Shown here in pieces: positions 23,434 through 32,106 of a DNA stretch of 36,496 bases; positions within the stretch are counted from its first letter, which is position 1; every line of letters starts with the position of its first letter. Origin of the DNA: Siminovitchia fortis (GTDB taxonomy: Bacteria > Bacillota > Bacilli > Bacillales > Bacillaceae_C); NCBI RefSeq assembly GCF_003605365.2, contig NZ_QYTU02000036.1:1-36496 (forward strand), in the 5' to 3' direction. The notes below the pieces were generated by a model, which saw only the letters and a list, made by a program, of their open reading frames with translations, ran no database searches and was not told the DNA's origin. The position numbers and the translations under genes were made by a program.

Positions 23434-23826
23434 TTACTCACTTCCGTTCTTTTTAGCTACGATAGCCACCGTACATCTCGATATGCAAATAAGTCGGTCT
23501 TCTTCGTCCTTAATCCGAATATCCCAGACCATGGTGGTTTTTCCGCGGTGCACAGCCTCCGCTGTTGCCGTTACCACTCCTTCCCTTTTGGGGCGGACGT
23601 GATTGGCATTGATCTCCAGGCCGAAGCAAACCTCTTTTTCCAAATCGATCAAAGCTGCAGTCCCAATGCTGGCAGCCGTTTCCGCCAATGCAACCGATGC
23701 CCCGCCATGCAAATAACCGTAAGGCTGCCTTGTGCGTTCATCTACAGGCATCGTTGCCGTAACCTTTCCATCTCCGATTTCGACGAGCTCTATTCCCAAT
23801 GATTGATGCAATCCCTTGAATTTCAT
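23434..23826 (-). CDS. hotdog-fold thioesterase (PaaI/YuxO-like)
   Basis: A 130-residue single hotdog domain. The catalytic helix begins GYLHGGASVALAETAASIG, with the HGG turn and active-site acid typical of PaaI and DHNA-CoA thioesterases. EINANHVRPKREGVVTATAE and DIRIKDEEDRLICISRCTVAI form the beta sheet. Likely an acyl-CoA thioesterase, possibly the 1,4-dihydroxy-2-naphthoyl-CoA hydrolase of menaquinone synthesis (B. subtilis YuxO is assigned to it). The substrate cannot be fixed from sequence. Confidence 0.85.
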   Translation of the reverse strand: MKFKGLHQSLGIELVEIGDGKVTATMPVDERTRQPYGYLHGGASVALAETAASIGTAALIDLEKEVCFGLEINANHVRPKREGVVTATAEAVHRGKTTMVWDIRIKDEEDRLICISRCTVAIVAKKNGSE

Positions 23827-23873
23827 ATGTAATCCTCCACCTAATGTATTTTCACATTCTGTTCAAGTTTTTA

Positions 23874-23910
23874 AAGAAGAAAGCCCTCCGGCTTACTTAC
23901 CGATGGGCTT
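23874..23910 (-). terminator. terminator of the Gly/Tyr-rich gene
   Basis: On the minus strand AAGCCC pairs with GGGCTT, with an inner CGG/CCG pair, followed by TTCTTCTTT. Confidence 0.55.
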
Positions 23911-23947
23911 ACTGAATATCACAAGACTATCAATCGACAGTCACAAA

Positions 23948-24178
23948 TCAATAGCCGTATGGTCCTCCAAATCCAATAGGTGCGCCATAGCCATACGGGA
24001 CTCCCCCGTAAGGAACCGGACCATAAGGGTAAAATAATGGACGCGGCCTGAATATTGCGCTCCCGATGCCGGCTCCGATACCGCCGCCTATTAAACCGCC
24101 GATAAAACCGCCTAGTAAGGGAGCGCCGAAGAAAAAGCGGTTTCCGGCATAGGGTTCCAGATTTCGATAGTACATCAT
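23948..24178 (-). CDS. Gly/Pro/Tyr-rich small protein, possible coat or surface protein
   Basis: A 76-residue protein with a hydrophobic glycine-zipper helix (GGFIGGLIGGGIGAGIGSAIF) and a C-terminal tail of repeated PYG/GYG motifs (YPYGPVPYGGVPYGYG). Similar low-complexity proteins in Bacillus are found in spore coats or membranes, but composition alone does not define function. A GGAGG-type site (AGGAGGCTACCTGTA) precedes the ATG at 24178. Confidence 0.65.
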   Translation of the reverse strand: MMYYRNLEPYAGNRFFFGAPLLGGFIGGLIGGGIGAGIGSAIFRPRPLFYPYGPVPYGGVPYGYGAPIGFGGPYGY

Positions 24179-24287
24179 TACAGGTAGCCTCCTTTATATA
24201 AGAGCTCGAAAGCCCTCTATACCTGTGTATGCGGCAAACGCACAGATGGCATGGGCAAATTCCACAAAAACAAGCCCGTTCCTTCTA

Positions 24288-25790
24288 TTATTCCTGCTTA
24301 TTTTCCCCTATTGCAAGCAGAGCGAGTGTCCGTACCATCACTCCTGTAGCGCCTGAAGGCCCAAGATCGTATCCCTTGTCGGTTGTTGCGGTTCCTGCGA
24401 TATCCAAATGGACCCATGGGGTATTTCCCACAAATTCCCCGATAAATGCTCCGCCCATGATGGCATGCCCTTCCCGGCCGGGCGAGTTATTCAGATCGGC
24501 AATCTTGCTGGAACGCACCCTTTCCTTATCTTTTTTTGTATAAGGCAATGGCCAGATAAATTCTCCAGCCTTTTTGGAAGCCTCTTTCACTTCCTGATAA
24601 AATTCCTCATCATTCGTGATCGCTCCCGTTTTATCAAGGCCAAGGGCAATGATGACTCCGCCTGTTAAAGTAGCCACATCCACCAGGCGGTCGGCACCAT
24701 GCATTTTCGCATAAGTGACCGCATCCGCCAGGACGAGGCGCCCCTCTGCATCTGTATTTAACACTTCAATTGTTTTCCCGTTCATTGATGTGATTACATC
24801 GTCCGGCTTGAATGCTTTTTCACTGATTACATTATCAGTGGCCGGAATCACTGCCACAACATTCCGCTCAGGCCTCAGACGGCCAATGACTTCCATTGCC
24901 CCCAGTACGGAAGCCGCCCCGCCCATATCTGTTTTCATCCCGACTATTCCATTCTTCGGCTTGATGGAATAGCCGCCCGTATCAAAGGTGATTCCTTTTC
25001 CGACCAGCCCAAGAACGTCCGTCCATTTTTCTTTACCCTGATATTTTAATACAATCATATAGGGCGGTTCTCCGGATCCCCGATTCACTGCAAGGAATGC
25101 GCCCATCCCAAGCTTTTCGATGTCCTCTTTGTCCAAAAGTTCTATTTCAAATCCATATTCATCTGCCAATTCAGCGGCGTATGCAGCCAAATCGGAGGGA
25201 CGCAGCAGGTTGCTTGGCGTGTTTACCAGCGTTCTTGCACGGTTTACCCCGGTACCGAATATCCACCCTGTCTTCACAGCGAAATCGATGGTCTTTTTAT
25301 CTTCATTTGTAAAAACAGTTATTGTATCTATGATGACCTTAGGCTCATTTGACTTTTGTTTGTAACCGGGGAATTCATATGATGCCATGGTAAATGCTTC
25401 ACTCACGGTCCATGCGGCTTTTTCAGCAGTAATTTCCCCTGTGGTGAATGTGTCCAAGGCGATGGAAAACGACTTCACCCGTAAATCTTTTAATTTTTTG
25501 GAAGCTTTACCGGCCGCTTCACGCAGGCGTGCAACTGTCAGCTTCTTTTTTCTTCCCAGCCCGATAAAAATGAATCGTTTGACGGGTGTGTTTCCCAAAC
25601 TATGTATGACAGCGACTGATTTATATTTGGCGGAAATATCACCTGTTTTCACAAGCTCAGTCAATTTGCCGCCAAATGCTTCATCAAGCTGTTGCAACTT
25701 TCCGGAAAATTTTTCGGGCTGATCCAGCAGACCGACAAGCATGCATTCCTGCTCACTTTCATATGGATTTCCATTTGAAATATGAAACAT
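24288..25790 (-). CDS. pepA: cytosol leucyl aminopeptidase (M17)
   Basis: A 500-residue M17 metallo-aminopeptidase. The N-terminal macro-like domain spans about residues 1-170; the catalytic domain has VGKGITFDTGGYSIKP (metal-binding Lys/Asp), KTDMGGAASVLGAM and the signature NTDAEGRLVLADAV. The C-terminus has PGREGHAIMGGAFIGEF. It hydrolyses N-terminal residues using two divalent metals, usually as a hexamer. The start is ATG 25790 after AAAGGAGGG; the 87 upstream codons of the longer frame cover the promoter. Divergent from yuiD, as in B. subtilis where it is yuiE. Confidence 0.94.
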   Translation of the reverse strand: MFHISNGNPYESEQECMLVGLLDQPEKFSGKLQQLDEAFGGKLTELVKTGDISAKYKSVAVIHSLGNTPVKRFIFIGLGRKKKLTVARLREAAGKASKKLKDLRVKSFSIALDTFTTGEITAEKAAWTVSEAFTMASYEFPGYKQKSNEPKVIIDTITVFTNEDKKTIDFAVKTGWIFGTGVNRARTLVNTPSNLLRPSDLAAYAAELADEYGFEIELLDKEDIEKLGMGAFLAVNRGSGEPPYMIVLKYQGKEKWTDVLGLVGKGITFDTGGYSIKPKNGIVGMKTDMGGAASVLGAMEVIGRLRPERNVVAVIPATDNVISEKAFKPDDVITSMNGKTIEVLNTDAEGRLVLADAVTYAKMHGADRLVDVATLTGGVIIALGLDKTGAITNDEEFYQEVKEASKKAGEFIWPLPYTKKDKERVRSSKIADLNNSPGREGHAIMGGAFIGEFVGNTPWVHLDIAGTATTDKGYDLGPSGATGVMVRTLALLAIGENKQE

Positions 25791-25812
25791 GCAAATCCCT
25801 CCCTTTTTTAAA

Positions 25813-25841
25813 ATTATAAAGGAAACATCCGGAGGTTTCGA
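25813..25841 (-). promoter_or_regulatory. sigma-A type promoter of pepA
   Basis: On the minus strand TCGAAA (25841-25836) and a perfect TATAAT (25818-25813) are 17 nt apart, just before the pepA ribosome site. Confidence 0.6.
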
Positions 25842-25970
25842 GTTTTCCAAAAAGGGATTCCTTTTTCGGCTGATGTGGTAATATAGAACAAGAATGGCTG
25901 TAAGTGTCCGCTTATCGGTGCAGACGCGGCATATACGGAACGCCTCAACAACAAGAAAGGATGTAAATTG

Positions 25971-26450
25971 ATGGACCTGTTTTTGAACTTCCCTCTTTGG
26001 TTTGCTCTCACTGCGATTTTCTTTGCCCAGTTTGTGAAAGTCCCCCTCCATTTCATCGTTACGAAAAAATGGGATTGGTCCCTGCTGACATCAACAGGCG
26101 GGATGCCCAGTTCCCACTCCGCCGCGGTTACTGCCCTTTCAACGGGAGTTGCCCTTCAGGAAGGGCTTGGGTCACCTTTGTTTGCTGTATCTGCTGTTTT
26201 TGCCATTATCGTCATGTTCGATGCGACGGGAGTTCGAAGACAGGCCGGTGAACATGCGATTGTTTTAAATCAGCTCACTTCCGACTTCCAGCGATTTATA
26301 GAAGAAGCAAAGGATTGGCCTGATAAACCCGAACATGAGAAAAGGGACGAATTAAAAGAACTGCTTGGACATAAACCGGTTGAAGTGTTTTTTGGGGGAT
26401 TGACCGGGATCGGACTTGCACTTATTCTTCATTATTTTTTCAACCTTTAA
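25971..26450 (+). CDS. yuiD: YuiD, DUF212/divergent PAP2 membrane protein
   Basis: A ~159-residue membrane protein of the divergent PAP2 family. It has the phosphatase-like motif STGGMPSSHSAAVTAL, and FDATGVRRQAGEHA replaces the usual second histidine motif. Hydrophobic segments lie at both ends (LWFALTAIFFAQFV and GGLTGIGLALILHYFF). Role in Bacillus is not established. The AAAGGA site suits either TTG 25968 or ATG 25971. Confidence 0.9.
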   Translation: MDLFLNFPLWFALTAIFFAQFVKVPLHFIVTKKWDWSLLTSTGGMPSSHSAAVTALSTGVALQEGLGSPLFAVSAVFAIIVMFDATGVRRQAGEHAIVLNQLTSDFQRFIEEAKDWPDKPEHEKRDELKELLGHKPVEVFFGGLTGIGLALILHYFFNL

Positions 26451-26457
26451 AAAGAAA

Positions 26458-26491
26458 AAGGCTGCGGACTTTAAATCCGCAAGCCTTCAAT
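26458..26491. terminator. bidirectional terminator between yuiD and yuiC
   Basis: AAGGCTGCGGA pairs with TCCGCAAGCCTT (one bulged A), flanked by AAAAAG on the left and CAATTTT on the right. Confidence 0.75.
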
Positions 26492-26492
26492 T

Positions 26493-27134
26493 TTAATCTG
26501 CAGTTTTTAAATAAGACTGCCTGAACACCTGCATTGCCTCGTCTTCATTTAGGGCAGTCAACTCTTCTTCCGTTACCTTTCCGGATCCCATTTTAATGAT
26601 ATGCACGTCCAGCGTCCGTTTGCCCCAGTTTTTATATACCTCGTCAACAGTCTCGTAATAAAGGTCAATTTTATTGCCTTTGATCGCTGAACCTGTATCG
26701 GCTACGACACCATATCCATATCCCGGAATAAACAAAATAGTGCCGATCGGAAATACCTCGGGGTCCGCCGCTACCGTTGAATATAAGTCTCTTTTCACTT
26801 TAACTCCTGAATATGTAATGCCGTAAGACGGATGTCCAGGCCTTTTTCCAGTAGATTCCTCCCCTGCCGTATAACCAGTTGCAATAACCTTTTTTGCCGG
26901 ATATTGAGACCAATCGAACGCCTCCTCCAATGGCGGGGTATCTTGTGCTGCACCTTTCCCCGCTTGTATTGCCGGTTCGGACACTGGCTCATCCTTCAAC
27001 TTTTTTGAATCTGAAAATAACTGGGCAGTCGTTCTTAAATCCATGCCCGACAACGATTCAAATGTTGCCCCTAATGCTGCTGTAAACAAAAACAGCATCA
27101 ATATTCTCCTGGCATATAGGTAACGCGTAAACAT
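26493..27134 (-). CDS. yuiC: YuiC-like 3D-domain protein (putative lytic transglycosylase)
   Basis: A 213-residue exported or membrane-anchored protein. There is an N-terminal hydrophobic segment ([16 protein letters not shown]), a low-complexity linker, and a C-terminal 3D domain with [35 protein letters not shown] and [19 protein letters not shown] (the catalytic-type aspartates). 3D-domain proteins of this type (stationary-phase and sporulation murein hydrolases, MltA-like fold) cleave peptidoglycan. ATG 27134 lies 7 nt after GGAG, part of which is in a hairpin (27144-27177). Confidence 0.88.
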   Translation of the reverse strand: MFTRYLYARRILMLFLFTAALGATFESLSGMDLRTTAQLFSDSKKLKDEPVSEPAIQAGKGAAQDTPPLEEAFDWSQYPAKKVIATGYTAGEESTGKRPGHPSYGITYSGVKVKRDLYSTVAADPEVFPIGTILFIPGYGYGVVADTGSAIKGNKIDLYYETVDEVYKNWGKRTLDVHIIKMGSGKVTEEELTALNEDEAMQVFRQSYLKTAD

Positions 27135-27143
27135 TCATTCACT

Positions 27144-27177
27144 CCTCTCAAGGGTATTATTTCCCTGTTTTGAGAGG
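27144..27177 (-). promoter_or_regulatory. leader hairpin that overlaps the yuiC ribosome binding site
   Basis: On the minus strand CCTCTCAA (27177-27170) pairs perfectly with TTGAGAGG (27151-27144), with an inner GGG/CCC pair. The 3' arm supplies half of the GAGGAG ribosome site at 27147-27142. If formed, it would reduce yuiC translation. Confidence 0.5.
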
Positions 27178-27476
27178 GTTTATTCATATTATATAAGTGA
27201 GATAAATGATCGGGATTCATATTCAGGGGATACAATTAAGGTTTGGTCCCCAGGAGGATAGTTGAAATTGATTGTCCGGTGCACTTTTACGACAAGGAAT
27301 CATTAGATTGCCGAATTTACAGTTTATCTCCCGCTTACCAATGATCCCTTACCGAGTTTACGGATTTTTCGCTTCTTCGGGGAGGAATCCTGACTGCGGC
27401 AGTGTCTCCAGTGACCACGCAATACCTTTTTCGTTGATCCCGGTCACTGGGTGTGATTCCTGCCCGAGTACACCAA
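27178..27476. other. intergenic region between yuiC and yuiB, no convincing gene
   Basis: I searched both strands for a YuiA-like small protein and found none. A strong AGGAGG (27251-27256) on the plus strand is followed by a TTG and only 14 more codons before a stop. Another frame across 27270-27330 stays open for about 25 codons with no start. This may be a decayed small gene. Confidence 0.3.
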
Positions 27477-27513
27477 AAAACACCCAGGATCAGCTTCCTG
27501 GGCGTTTTTCTTC
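27477..27513 (-). terminator. terminator of yuiB
   Basis: ACACCCAGGA/TCCTGGGCGT stem with a short loop; on the minus strand it ends in T6. Confidence 0.8.
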
Positions 27514-27515
27514 GG

Positions 27516-27839
27516 TTAAAACATTCGATATCCTTTTTTCCGCAAAACCCGCATGGTGAATCCTGCTACGATTGCTCCCGCCAAGCCGCTAACCAAAATG
27601 ATCAGATCGGCTGCGCCAAGATTGGAAATACTTGTTCCCAGGCTTGAAAAAGAAGCTGACGGAGATGTGATGTAGTCAGTAAATTTCACTTTATCCACAA
27701 TCAATATGGCAACAATCGGATAGATGAACGCCATAATCCATGTCATTCTCAGCAGCATATTAAGTAAAAATCCAATGCCGAAAAATAGGACAAAAAATAA
27801 TAGTATAGATATAAGCAGGACTGGAAGTGGCATCTGCAT
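27516..27839 (-). CDS. yuiB: YuiB family membrane protein
   Basis: A 107-residue membrane protein with three or four hydrophobic segments (LPVLLISILLFFVLFFGIGF, TWIMAFIYPIVAILIV, ADLIILVSGLAGAIVAGFTM) and a basic C-terminus (RVLRKKGYRMF). It matches YuiB of B. subtilis in length, topology and position beside yuiC. Function unknown. AAGGGGGAA precedes ATG 27839; the longer frame has no ribosome site. Confidence 0.8.
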   Translation of the reverse strand: MQMPLPVLLISILLFFVLFFGIGFLLNMLLRMTWIMAFIYPIVAILIVDKVKFTDYITSPSASFSSLGTSISNLGAADLIILVSGLAGAIVAGFTMRVLRKKGYRMF

Positions 27840-27932
27840 GGCTGTGTTCCCCCTTGAATTCACTTTCATACCAAGTTTACTGAATGACTGACAGAGCGTC
27901 AATGCGAAGACTCGGCGAATTCATGACAAATA

Positions 27933-28052
27933 GAAAAGCGGAAGCGCCTTGATTAGCCCCGACAAGCATAAGGCGATTCCCGAGGAGGCAGTTCTTCAGC
28001 CACCACAGGGAATTGGCTTATGACTTCGAGGGGCTAGGCGCTGAAGCTGGAC
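27933..28052 (+). repeat. structured hairpin repeat, copy R2
   Basis: Starts GAAAAGCGGAAGCGCCTTG and ends GGCGCTGAAGCTGGAC. Nested pairs: GCGCC/GGCGC, TAGCCCC/GGGGCTA, and CATAAG-ATTCCC/GGGAAT-CTTATG, giving one long imperfect hairpin of about 120 nt. The internal CGAGGAGGCAGTT is shared with R3. A second, truncated repeat start (GAAAAGCGGAAGCGCCC) follows at 28057-28073. Confidence 0.8.
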
Positions 28053-28099
28053 ACAAGAAAAGCGGAAGCGCCCATCGTACCTACTGCTCCCCTATTTTT

Positions 28100-28582
28100 T
28101 CAAAGAAATAATTTATACGCTGTATACCCAAACTGACTGCCCGGATTGATGGCATTCACTTCTTTTTGAAACGGCCCGTACCCTCCTTTTATCAACTCCG
28201 TGATCATAACAGAGGTATGTTTGTCTTCAAGCAAACTTTGGGTTGCCATCCAGCAGGCTTCCTCGAGTTCCTTTTCCTGAACGAGGATCGTTGTATTTTT
28301 TGGTTTACAGGCAAATATCACCATATTATCGCTAATAGAGGATTGCAATACACCCGTCCTTACACCCAGCAGGCCATCCACTGTGCAAATGATCCCAGTT
28401 TCTTCAAGCACTTCCCTTTCAACCGCTTCATCCAATGTTTCTCCAGGTTCCACAAAACCTGCAGGCAAAGTCCATTTTCCTTTGGCGCCGCCGTACTTCT
28501 TTTTCACGACGAGCCAACGTCCGGCCTGATCTGTCACTACACCGCAGACCGCCAGCCAAACCTTTCCCCGGTCTTGGCTCAT
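28100..28582 (-). CDS. Nudix hydrolase
   Basis: A ~160-residue Nudix protein. The box GFVEPGETLDEAVEREVLEETGI fits GX5EX7REUXEEXGU exactly, so the pyrophosphohydrolase core is intact and magnesium-dependent. Strands before it are KVWLAVCGVVTD and GRWLVVKKKYGGAKGKWTLP. The C-terminal segment is short. The substrate is unknown; the family includes ADP-ribose, NADH and nucleotide pyrophosphatases. I choose ATG 28582, which follows GGGGA; the alternative is GTG 28597. Confidence 0.87.
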   Translation of the reverse strand: MSQDRGKVWLAVCGVVTDQAGRWLVVKKKYGGAKGKWTLPAGFVEPGETLDEAVEREVLEETGIICTVDGLLGVRTGVLQSSISDNMVIFACKPKNTTILVQEKELEEACWMATQSLLEDKHTSVMITELIKGGYGPFQKEVNAINPGSQFGYTAYKLFL

Positions 28583-28653
28583 CCTTATTCCCCACACTTT
28601 CTATAAAAAAGCTATTTACGGCAATAATGCCAATTTATTCCTCTAATCTTCCT

Positions 28654-28685
28654 AAAAAAGGCAGAATCCATTTAGATTCTGCCTT
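28654..28685 (-). terminator. terminator of yumB
   Basis: AAGGCAGAATC/GATTCTGCCTT stem with a short loop; on the minus strand it ends in T6. It lies just after the yumB stop. Confidence 0.85.
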
Positions 28686-28694
28686 CATCATTCA

Positions 28695-29912
28695 TTATTT
28701 AAGCAAATTGAATTTCCCTTTTTTCACTGTCAGTGGAATACCGCCAATCATGTAAAGGGCACGGTTGTCAATCATTTTTTTCATAAAGGATGCTTTCGTA
28801 CCTGTCAATTTCTTTCCGAAGACAACGCCGATGGCATCGTCATCGCCAAGGGAACAAACAGTTCCTTTGTTATCAAAATTAAAGCTATCAAGGTTTGTTT
28901 TTCCATTAACAAGCTTTGCCAAGTTGCTTGCCACCAATTCCCCTTGCTGCATCGCAATTTGAGCAGTTGGCGGATATGGCCGGTTGATTTCTTCGTTGAT
29001 GACGAGTGAGCAGTCGCCAATGACGAATACATCGGATAAACCAGGTGCACGAAGGTCCGGCTCAACTTTTACCCTGCCGCGCATATTTTCAATCCCTGAT
29101 TCCACTATGATCGGGTTGCCGCGCACCCCGGCTGCCCAAACCACTGTTCCGGCTTTGATTTCTTCTGTATCGTCTTCTCCTTTGGCAACTACGATTCCTT
29201 CCGGCGTAGCTTCCTTGATGGCTGTGCCGATACGGAATTCCACATTTTTTCTTTCAAGCAATGCCGTCGCATATTCAACAAGTTCAGGATCAAAACCAGG
29301 AAGAGCTGTAGGAGCAGCTTCCACACAAATCACTTTTACCATATCTTTTTCAATGTCATATTCCTTGCAAAGTTCAGGAATGCGGTTGCCCAGTTCTCCC
29401 AGGAATTCAATTCCTGTAAAACCGGCCCCGCCGACGACAATTGTCAAACGCTCAGGTTTTTGATCTACTTTATAAGTCGCGAATTGATACTCAATATGTT
29501 CGCGGATCTGTCTGGCTGTATTGACATTCGTGATAGAAAATGCATACTTATCAAGGCCTTTGATTCCAAATGTTTCCGGAGCCCCGCCTAAAGCGATTAC
29601 CAGATAGTCATAAGAAAGGTCGTCCCCTTTTTCAAGTTGAACTTTTTTAGCTTCCGTATCAACTTTCAAAGCTGTGTCTTTAACGAAATCAACCTTGCTT
29701 CTATCGATAACATTTGCAATATCATAACGGACCTGGTCAGGGGTCAATGTACCGGCAGAAGCTTCATGCAACCATGTTGTTTCATAATGGTAATCGTTTT
29801 TATTTACTAAAACAATGTCGGCATCGTTGCTTCCGAGTTGTTTTTGAAGACGTGTCACTGTCATTAATCCGCCGTAACCAGCGCCTAATACTACTATCTT
29901 TGGCTTTCTCAA
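28695..29912 (-). CDS. yumB: type II NADH dehydrogenase-like flavoprotein (YumB)
   Basis: A 405-residue non-proton-pumping NADH:quinone oxidoreductase-like protein. The FAD-binding motif is [12 protein letters not shown] at the N-terminus, the NADH-binding motif [17 protein letters not shown] lies in the middle, and the second FAD contact is [31 protein letters not shown] is typical of the Ndh group. It passes electrons from NADH to menaquinone at the membrane. The likely start is TTG 29912 ([10 protein letters not shown]), with GTG 29927 as a longer option. Divergent from yumC across a region with an Fnr/Rex-like operator. Confidence 0.92.
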   Translation of the reverse strand: MRKPKIVVLGAGYGGLMTVTRLQKQLGSNDADIVLVNKNDYHYETTWLHEASAGTLTPDQVRYDIANVIDRSKVDFVKDTALKVDTEAKKVQLEKGDDLSYDYLVIALGGAPETFGIKGLDKYAFSITNVNTARQIREHIEYQFATYKVDQKPERLTIVVGGAGFTGIEFLGELGNRIPELCKEYDIEKDMVKVICVEAAPTALPGFDPELVEYATALLERKNVEFRIGTAIKEATPEGIVVAKGEDDTEEIKAGTVVWAAGVRGNPIIVESGIENMRGRVKVEPDLRAPGLSDVFVIGDCSLVINEEINRPYPPTAQIAMQQGELVASNLAKLVNGKTNLDSFNFDNKGTVCSLGDDDAIGVVFGKKLTGTKASFMKKMIDNRALYMIGGIPLTVKKGKFNLLK

Positions 29913-29927
29913 TCTAATCACTTCCAC

Positions 29928-30267
29928 CTTTTCGTCTTATTATTAAACATTCGTACGGCTGAAATGCATATTTGAAATGATAATAATATATATAAATAAA
30001 TGTGATGCACTTCACGTACATTTGCAAAAAAAATGTCATAAAAAATTGATATATGTCTCAATACATCATATGGCTTTTATACTCTTTTTTCAAGCGGTTT
30101 CAAGGAAGAATAACAATTCTGAATATTTAAGGCCGAGCACTGTTTGATGCTTCTTTTTTTCCCCAGGCCATGGGCGTTTTATATGACAAAATTAAGCATT
30201 GTGTGGCACAATAGGAAGGTGTTAGAGACAAAAATGGAGTTGTTTATGAACTTAGGAGGGATTTTCT
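29928..30267. other. divergent yumB-yumC regulatory region
   Basis: No gene is seen. TGTGATGCACTTCACG at 30001-30016 matches TGTGA-N6-TCACA (Fnr/CRP class) at 9 of 10 positions and partly fits the Rex consensus. On the minus strand a TATCAT (29982-29977) would put it near -40 for yumB. ATTGTG-TGG-CACAAT (30198-30212) is a perfect palindrome upstream of yumC. The yumC ribosome site AGGAGGG is at the right end. Confidence 0.45.
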
Positions 30268-31266
30268 TTGAAAGAAGATCAGCAAGTTTTTGATATGACC
30301 ATCATCGGGGCAGGTCCTGCCGGGATGTTCACCGCCTTCTACGCAGGGATGAGAAATTCGTCGGTTAAAATAATAGAAAGTCTTCCCCAGCTAGGCGGTC
30401 AATTGGCAGCCCTGTATCCGGAGAAATATATATACGATGTGGCCGGCTTTCCAAAGATTAAGGCACTTGATCTTGTCAACAACTTAAAAGAGCAGCTGAA
30501 GCTATTTTCTCAAACCATTTGCCTTGGGCAATCCGTCCAAAATGTTGAAAAGCTGGAAGACGGAACTTTCAAATTGACAACGGATCAGGAGATCCATTAT
30601 TCCAAATCCATTATTATTACCGGTGGGATCGGTGCCTTCCAGCCGAGAAAACTGGAATTGGAAAAAGCTGAACAATATGAAGGAAAAAATCTTCATTATT
30701 TCGTGGATGACATGAAAAAGTTCGAAGGGCAAAGAGTCGTCATTTTAGGCGGAGGAGATTCCGCCGTTGACTGGGCATTGATGCTTGAACCGATTGCCGA
30801 AAAGGTGACGCTTGTCCACCGCAGGGATAAATTCCGCGCCCATGAAAGCAGTGTTAATCAATTGAAGGAATCCTCAGTCGAAATCAAAACGCCTTTTGCT
30901 GCTTCAGATATGATCTGCGATGGAGAATCCATCAATAAGCTGATCATCCAGGAAGTCAGAGGAGATGCGGTAGAGGAAATCGAGTTGGACGCTCTCATCT
31001 GTAACTACGGATTCGTTTCCTCACTCGGACCGATCAAGGATTGGGGCATTGAAATCGAAAAAAACTCAATTGTCGTTAACTCCAAAATGGAAACTAATAT
31101 TCCGGGCATCTATGCTGCAGGAGATATCACAACGTATGATGGAAAAGTAAAACTGATCGCCACCGGGTTCGGCGAAGCGCCGACAGCAGTCAGCAACGCG
31201 AAAGCATACATCGATCCAAAAGCAAGATTGCAGCCGATGCATAGCACTTCCCTTTTCGATAAGTAA
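30268..31266 (+). CDS. yumC: ferredoxin/flavodoxin--NADP+ reductase, thioredoxin-reductase-like
   Basis: A 332-residue FAD/NADPH enzyme of the Bacillus FNR type, the same length as B. subtilis YumC. FAD motif [16 protein letters not shown], then [29 protein letters not shown] motif [17 protein letters not shown] with [10 protein letters not shown], and second FAD contact [14 protein letters not shown]. The redox CxxC of thioredoxin reductase is absent, as expected. It reduces ferredoxin or flavodoxin for Fe-S, nitric oxide synthase or fatty acid desaturation partners. TTG start after AGGAGGG. Confidence 0.95.
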   Translation: MKEDQQVFDMTIIGAGPAGMFTAFYAGMRNSSVKIIESLPQLGGQLAALYPEKYIYDVAGFPKIKALDLVNNLKEQLKLFSQTICLGQSVQNVEKLEDGTFKLTTDQEIHYSKSIIITGGIGAFQPRKLELEKAEQYEGKNLHYFVDDMKKFEGQRVVILGGGDSAVDWALMLEPIAEKVTLVHRRDKFRAHESSVNQLKESSVEIKTPFAASDMICDGESINKLIIQEVRGDAVEEIELDALICNYGFVSSLGPIKDWGIEIEKNSIVVNSKMETNIPGIYAAGDITTYDGKVKLIATGFGEAPTAVSNAKAYIDPKARLQPMHSTSLFDK

Positions 31267-31279
31267 AAAAGCTTACAAT

Positions 31280-31318
31280 AAAGGCCTGAACAGCAATAGT
31301 TGTTCAGGCCTTTAAAAT
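31280..31318. terminator. bidirectional terminator between yumC and yutM
   Basis: A 13-bp stem AAAGGCCTGAACA/TGTTCAGGCCTTT with an 8-nt loop separates the convergent genes. Confidence 0.88.
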
Positions 31319-31681
31319 TTAGCATTCTTCCGGCGACCCCGCCACTTTTGCGGTACGGAAAGATGAGCCGCACCCGCAAGATACAAGTGCATTAGGATTA
31401 TCTATCGTAAAGCCGCCGCCCATAAGAGATTGTTTAAAATCGATGACAGTTCCGGCGACAATCGGCGCAGTCTCTTCGTCAATGACAACACCTATTCCGT
31501 GCTGTTCAAAGAATGTATCTTTTTCAGTTCTCTCCTGGTCAAGACTCATGCCATATGATAAACCGCTGCACCCGCCGCCATTAATAGAAAAACGGAAATA
31601 GGCTCCTTCTTCTCCATTTTCCTCGATCATTTTTTTGATCTGCATTGCAGCTGCTTCAGTCAATTCAATAAGATCACTCAT
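31319..31681 (-). CDS. yutM: A-type Fe-S carrier (HesB/IscA/SufA family)
   Basis: A 120-residue A-type carrier that delivers Fe-S clusters. The three conserved cysteines are present: one in NGGGCSGLSYGM and two in VSCGCGSSF. IELTEAAAMQIKKMI is the family N-terminus. It starts at ATG 31681, well spaced from AAGGAGGTG; the longer frame reaches into the leader. Grouped with yuzB on the same strand and near the Nfu-type gene at 34552, which fits a distributed Fe-S assembly set. Confidence 0.92.
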   Translation of the reverse strand: MSDLIELTEAAAMQIKKMIEENGEEGAYFRFSINGGGCSGLSYGMSLDQERTEKDTFFEQHGIGVVIDEETAPIVAGTVIDFKQSLMGGGFTIDNPNALVSCGCGSSFRTAKVAGSPEEC

Positions 31682-31765
31682 GAATCTGCACCTCCTTATG
31701 CAAGAAATGGAGTCCTTCCTTTTATTATAAACCCCAAATGGTCTATTCTCAACCAATCGGTTTCG

Positions 31766-32002
31766 TTAAAACATCGGATTATCCTCTATATATTGGTAAA
31801 TGTTTTTCACCAGATCATCAGCGCTTTCACCCGTCACAACTTCCCCATTGACAAGGGCGTACAAAGTTTCAGCGCACAAATCGCAATGGTCCAGGCAGCC
31901 ATATTCCACAATGTCCAAATCGGGATCTTCCTCGAGCTTTTGCAATGCTTCGTAACCACCCATGCCCAGGTTGCTGATGCAAAATTCAATAATAGGATTC
32001 AT
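31766..32002 (-). CDS. yuzB: YuzB family protein (DUF1450)
   Basis: A 78-residue protein matching YuzB: MNPIIEFCISNLGMGGYEAL and IVEYGCLDHCDLCAETLYAL. Cysteines in C-x(~30)-C-LDH-C-DL-C suggest a thioredoxin-like ferredoxin fold with a possible metal or cluster site. Function not established. ATG 32002 is 6 nt after GAGGTG; GTG 32011 is inside that site. Probably transcribed with yutM, 84 nt downstream. Confidence 0.88.
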   Translation of the reverse strand: MNPIIEFCISNLGMGGYEALQKLEEDPDLDIVEYGCLDHCDLCAETLYALVNGEVVTGESADDLVKNIYQYIEDNPMF

Positions 32003-32106
32003 TTGCTTCACCTCATTACCGTATTTATCCTACTCTTTTCGCTTGGGTTAGTCAATTTGAATGGCCGATTCGGACCATTCCCACAGACCAAGACACACTA
32101 ATCCTG

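Noticed and set aside
25791-26051. N-terminal extension of 87 residues on PepA
   Set aside because: The extension crosses a good promoter and the divergent yuiD start; ATG 25790 has an excellent ribosome site and gives the usual 500-residue length.
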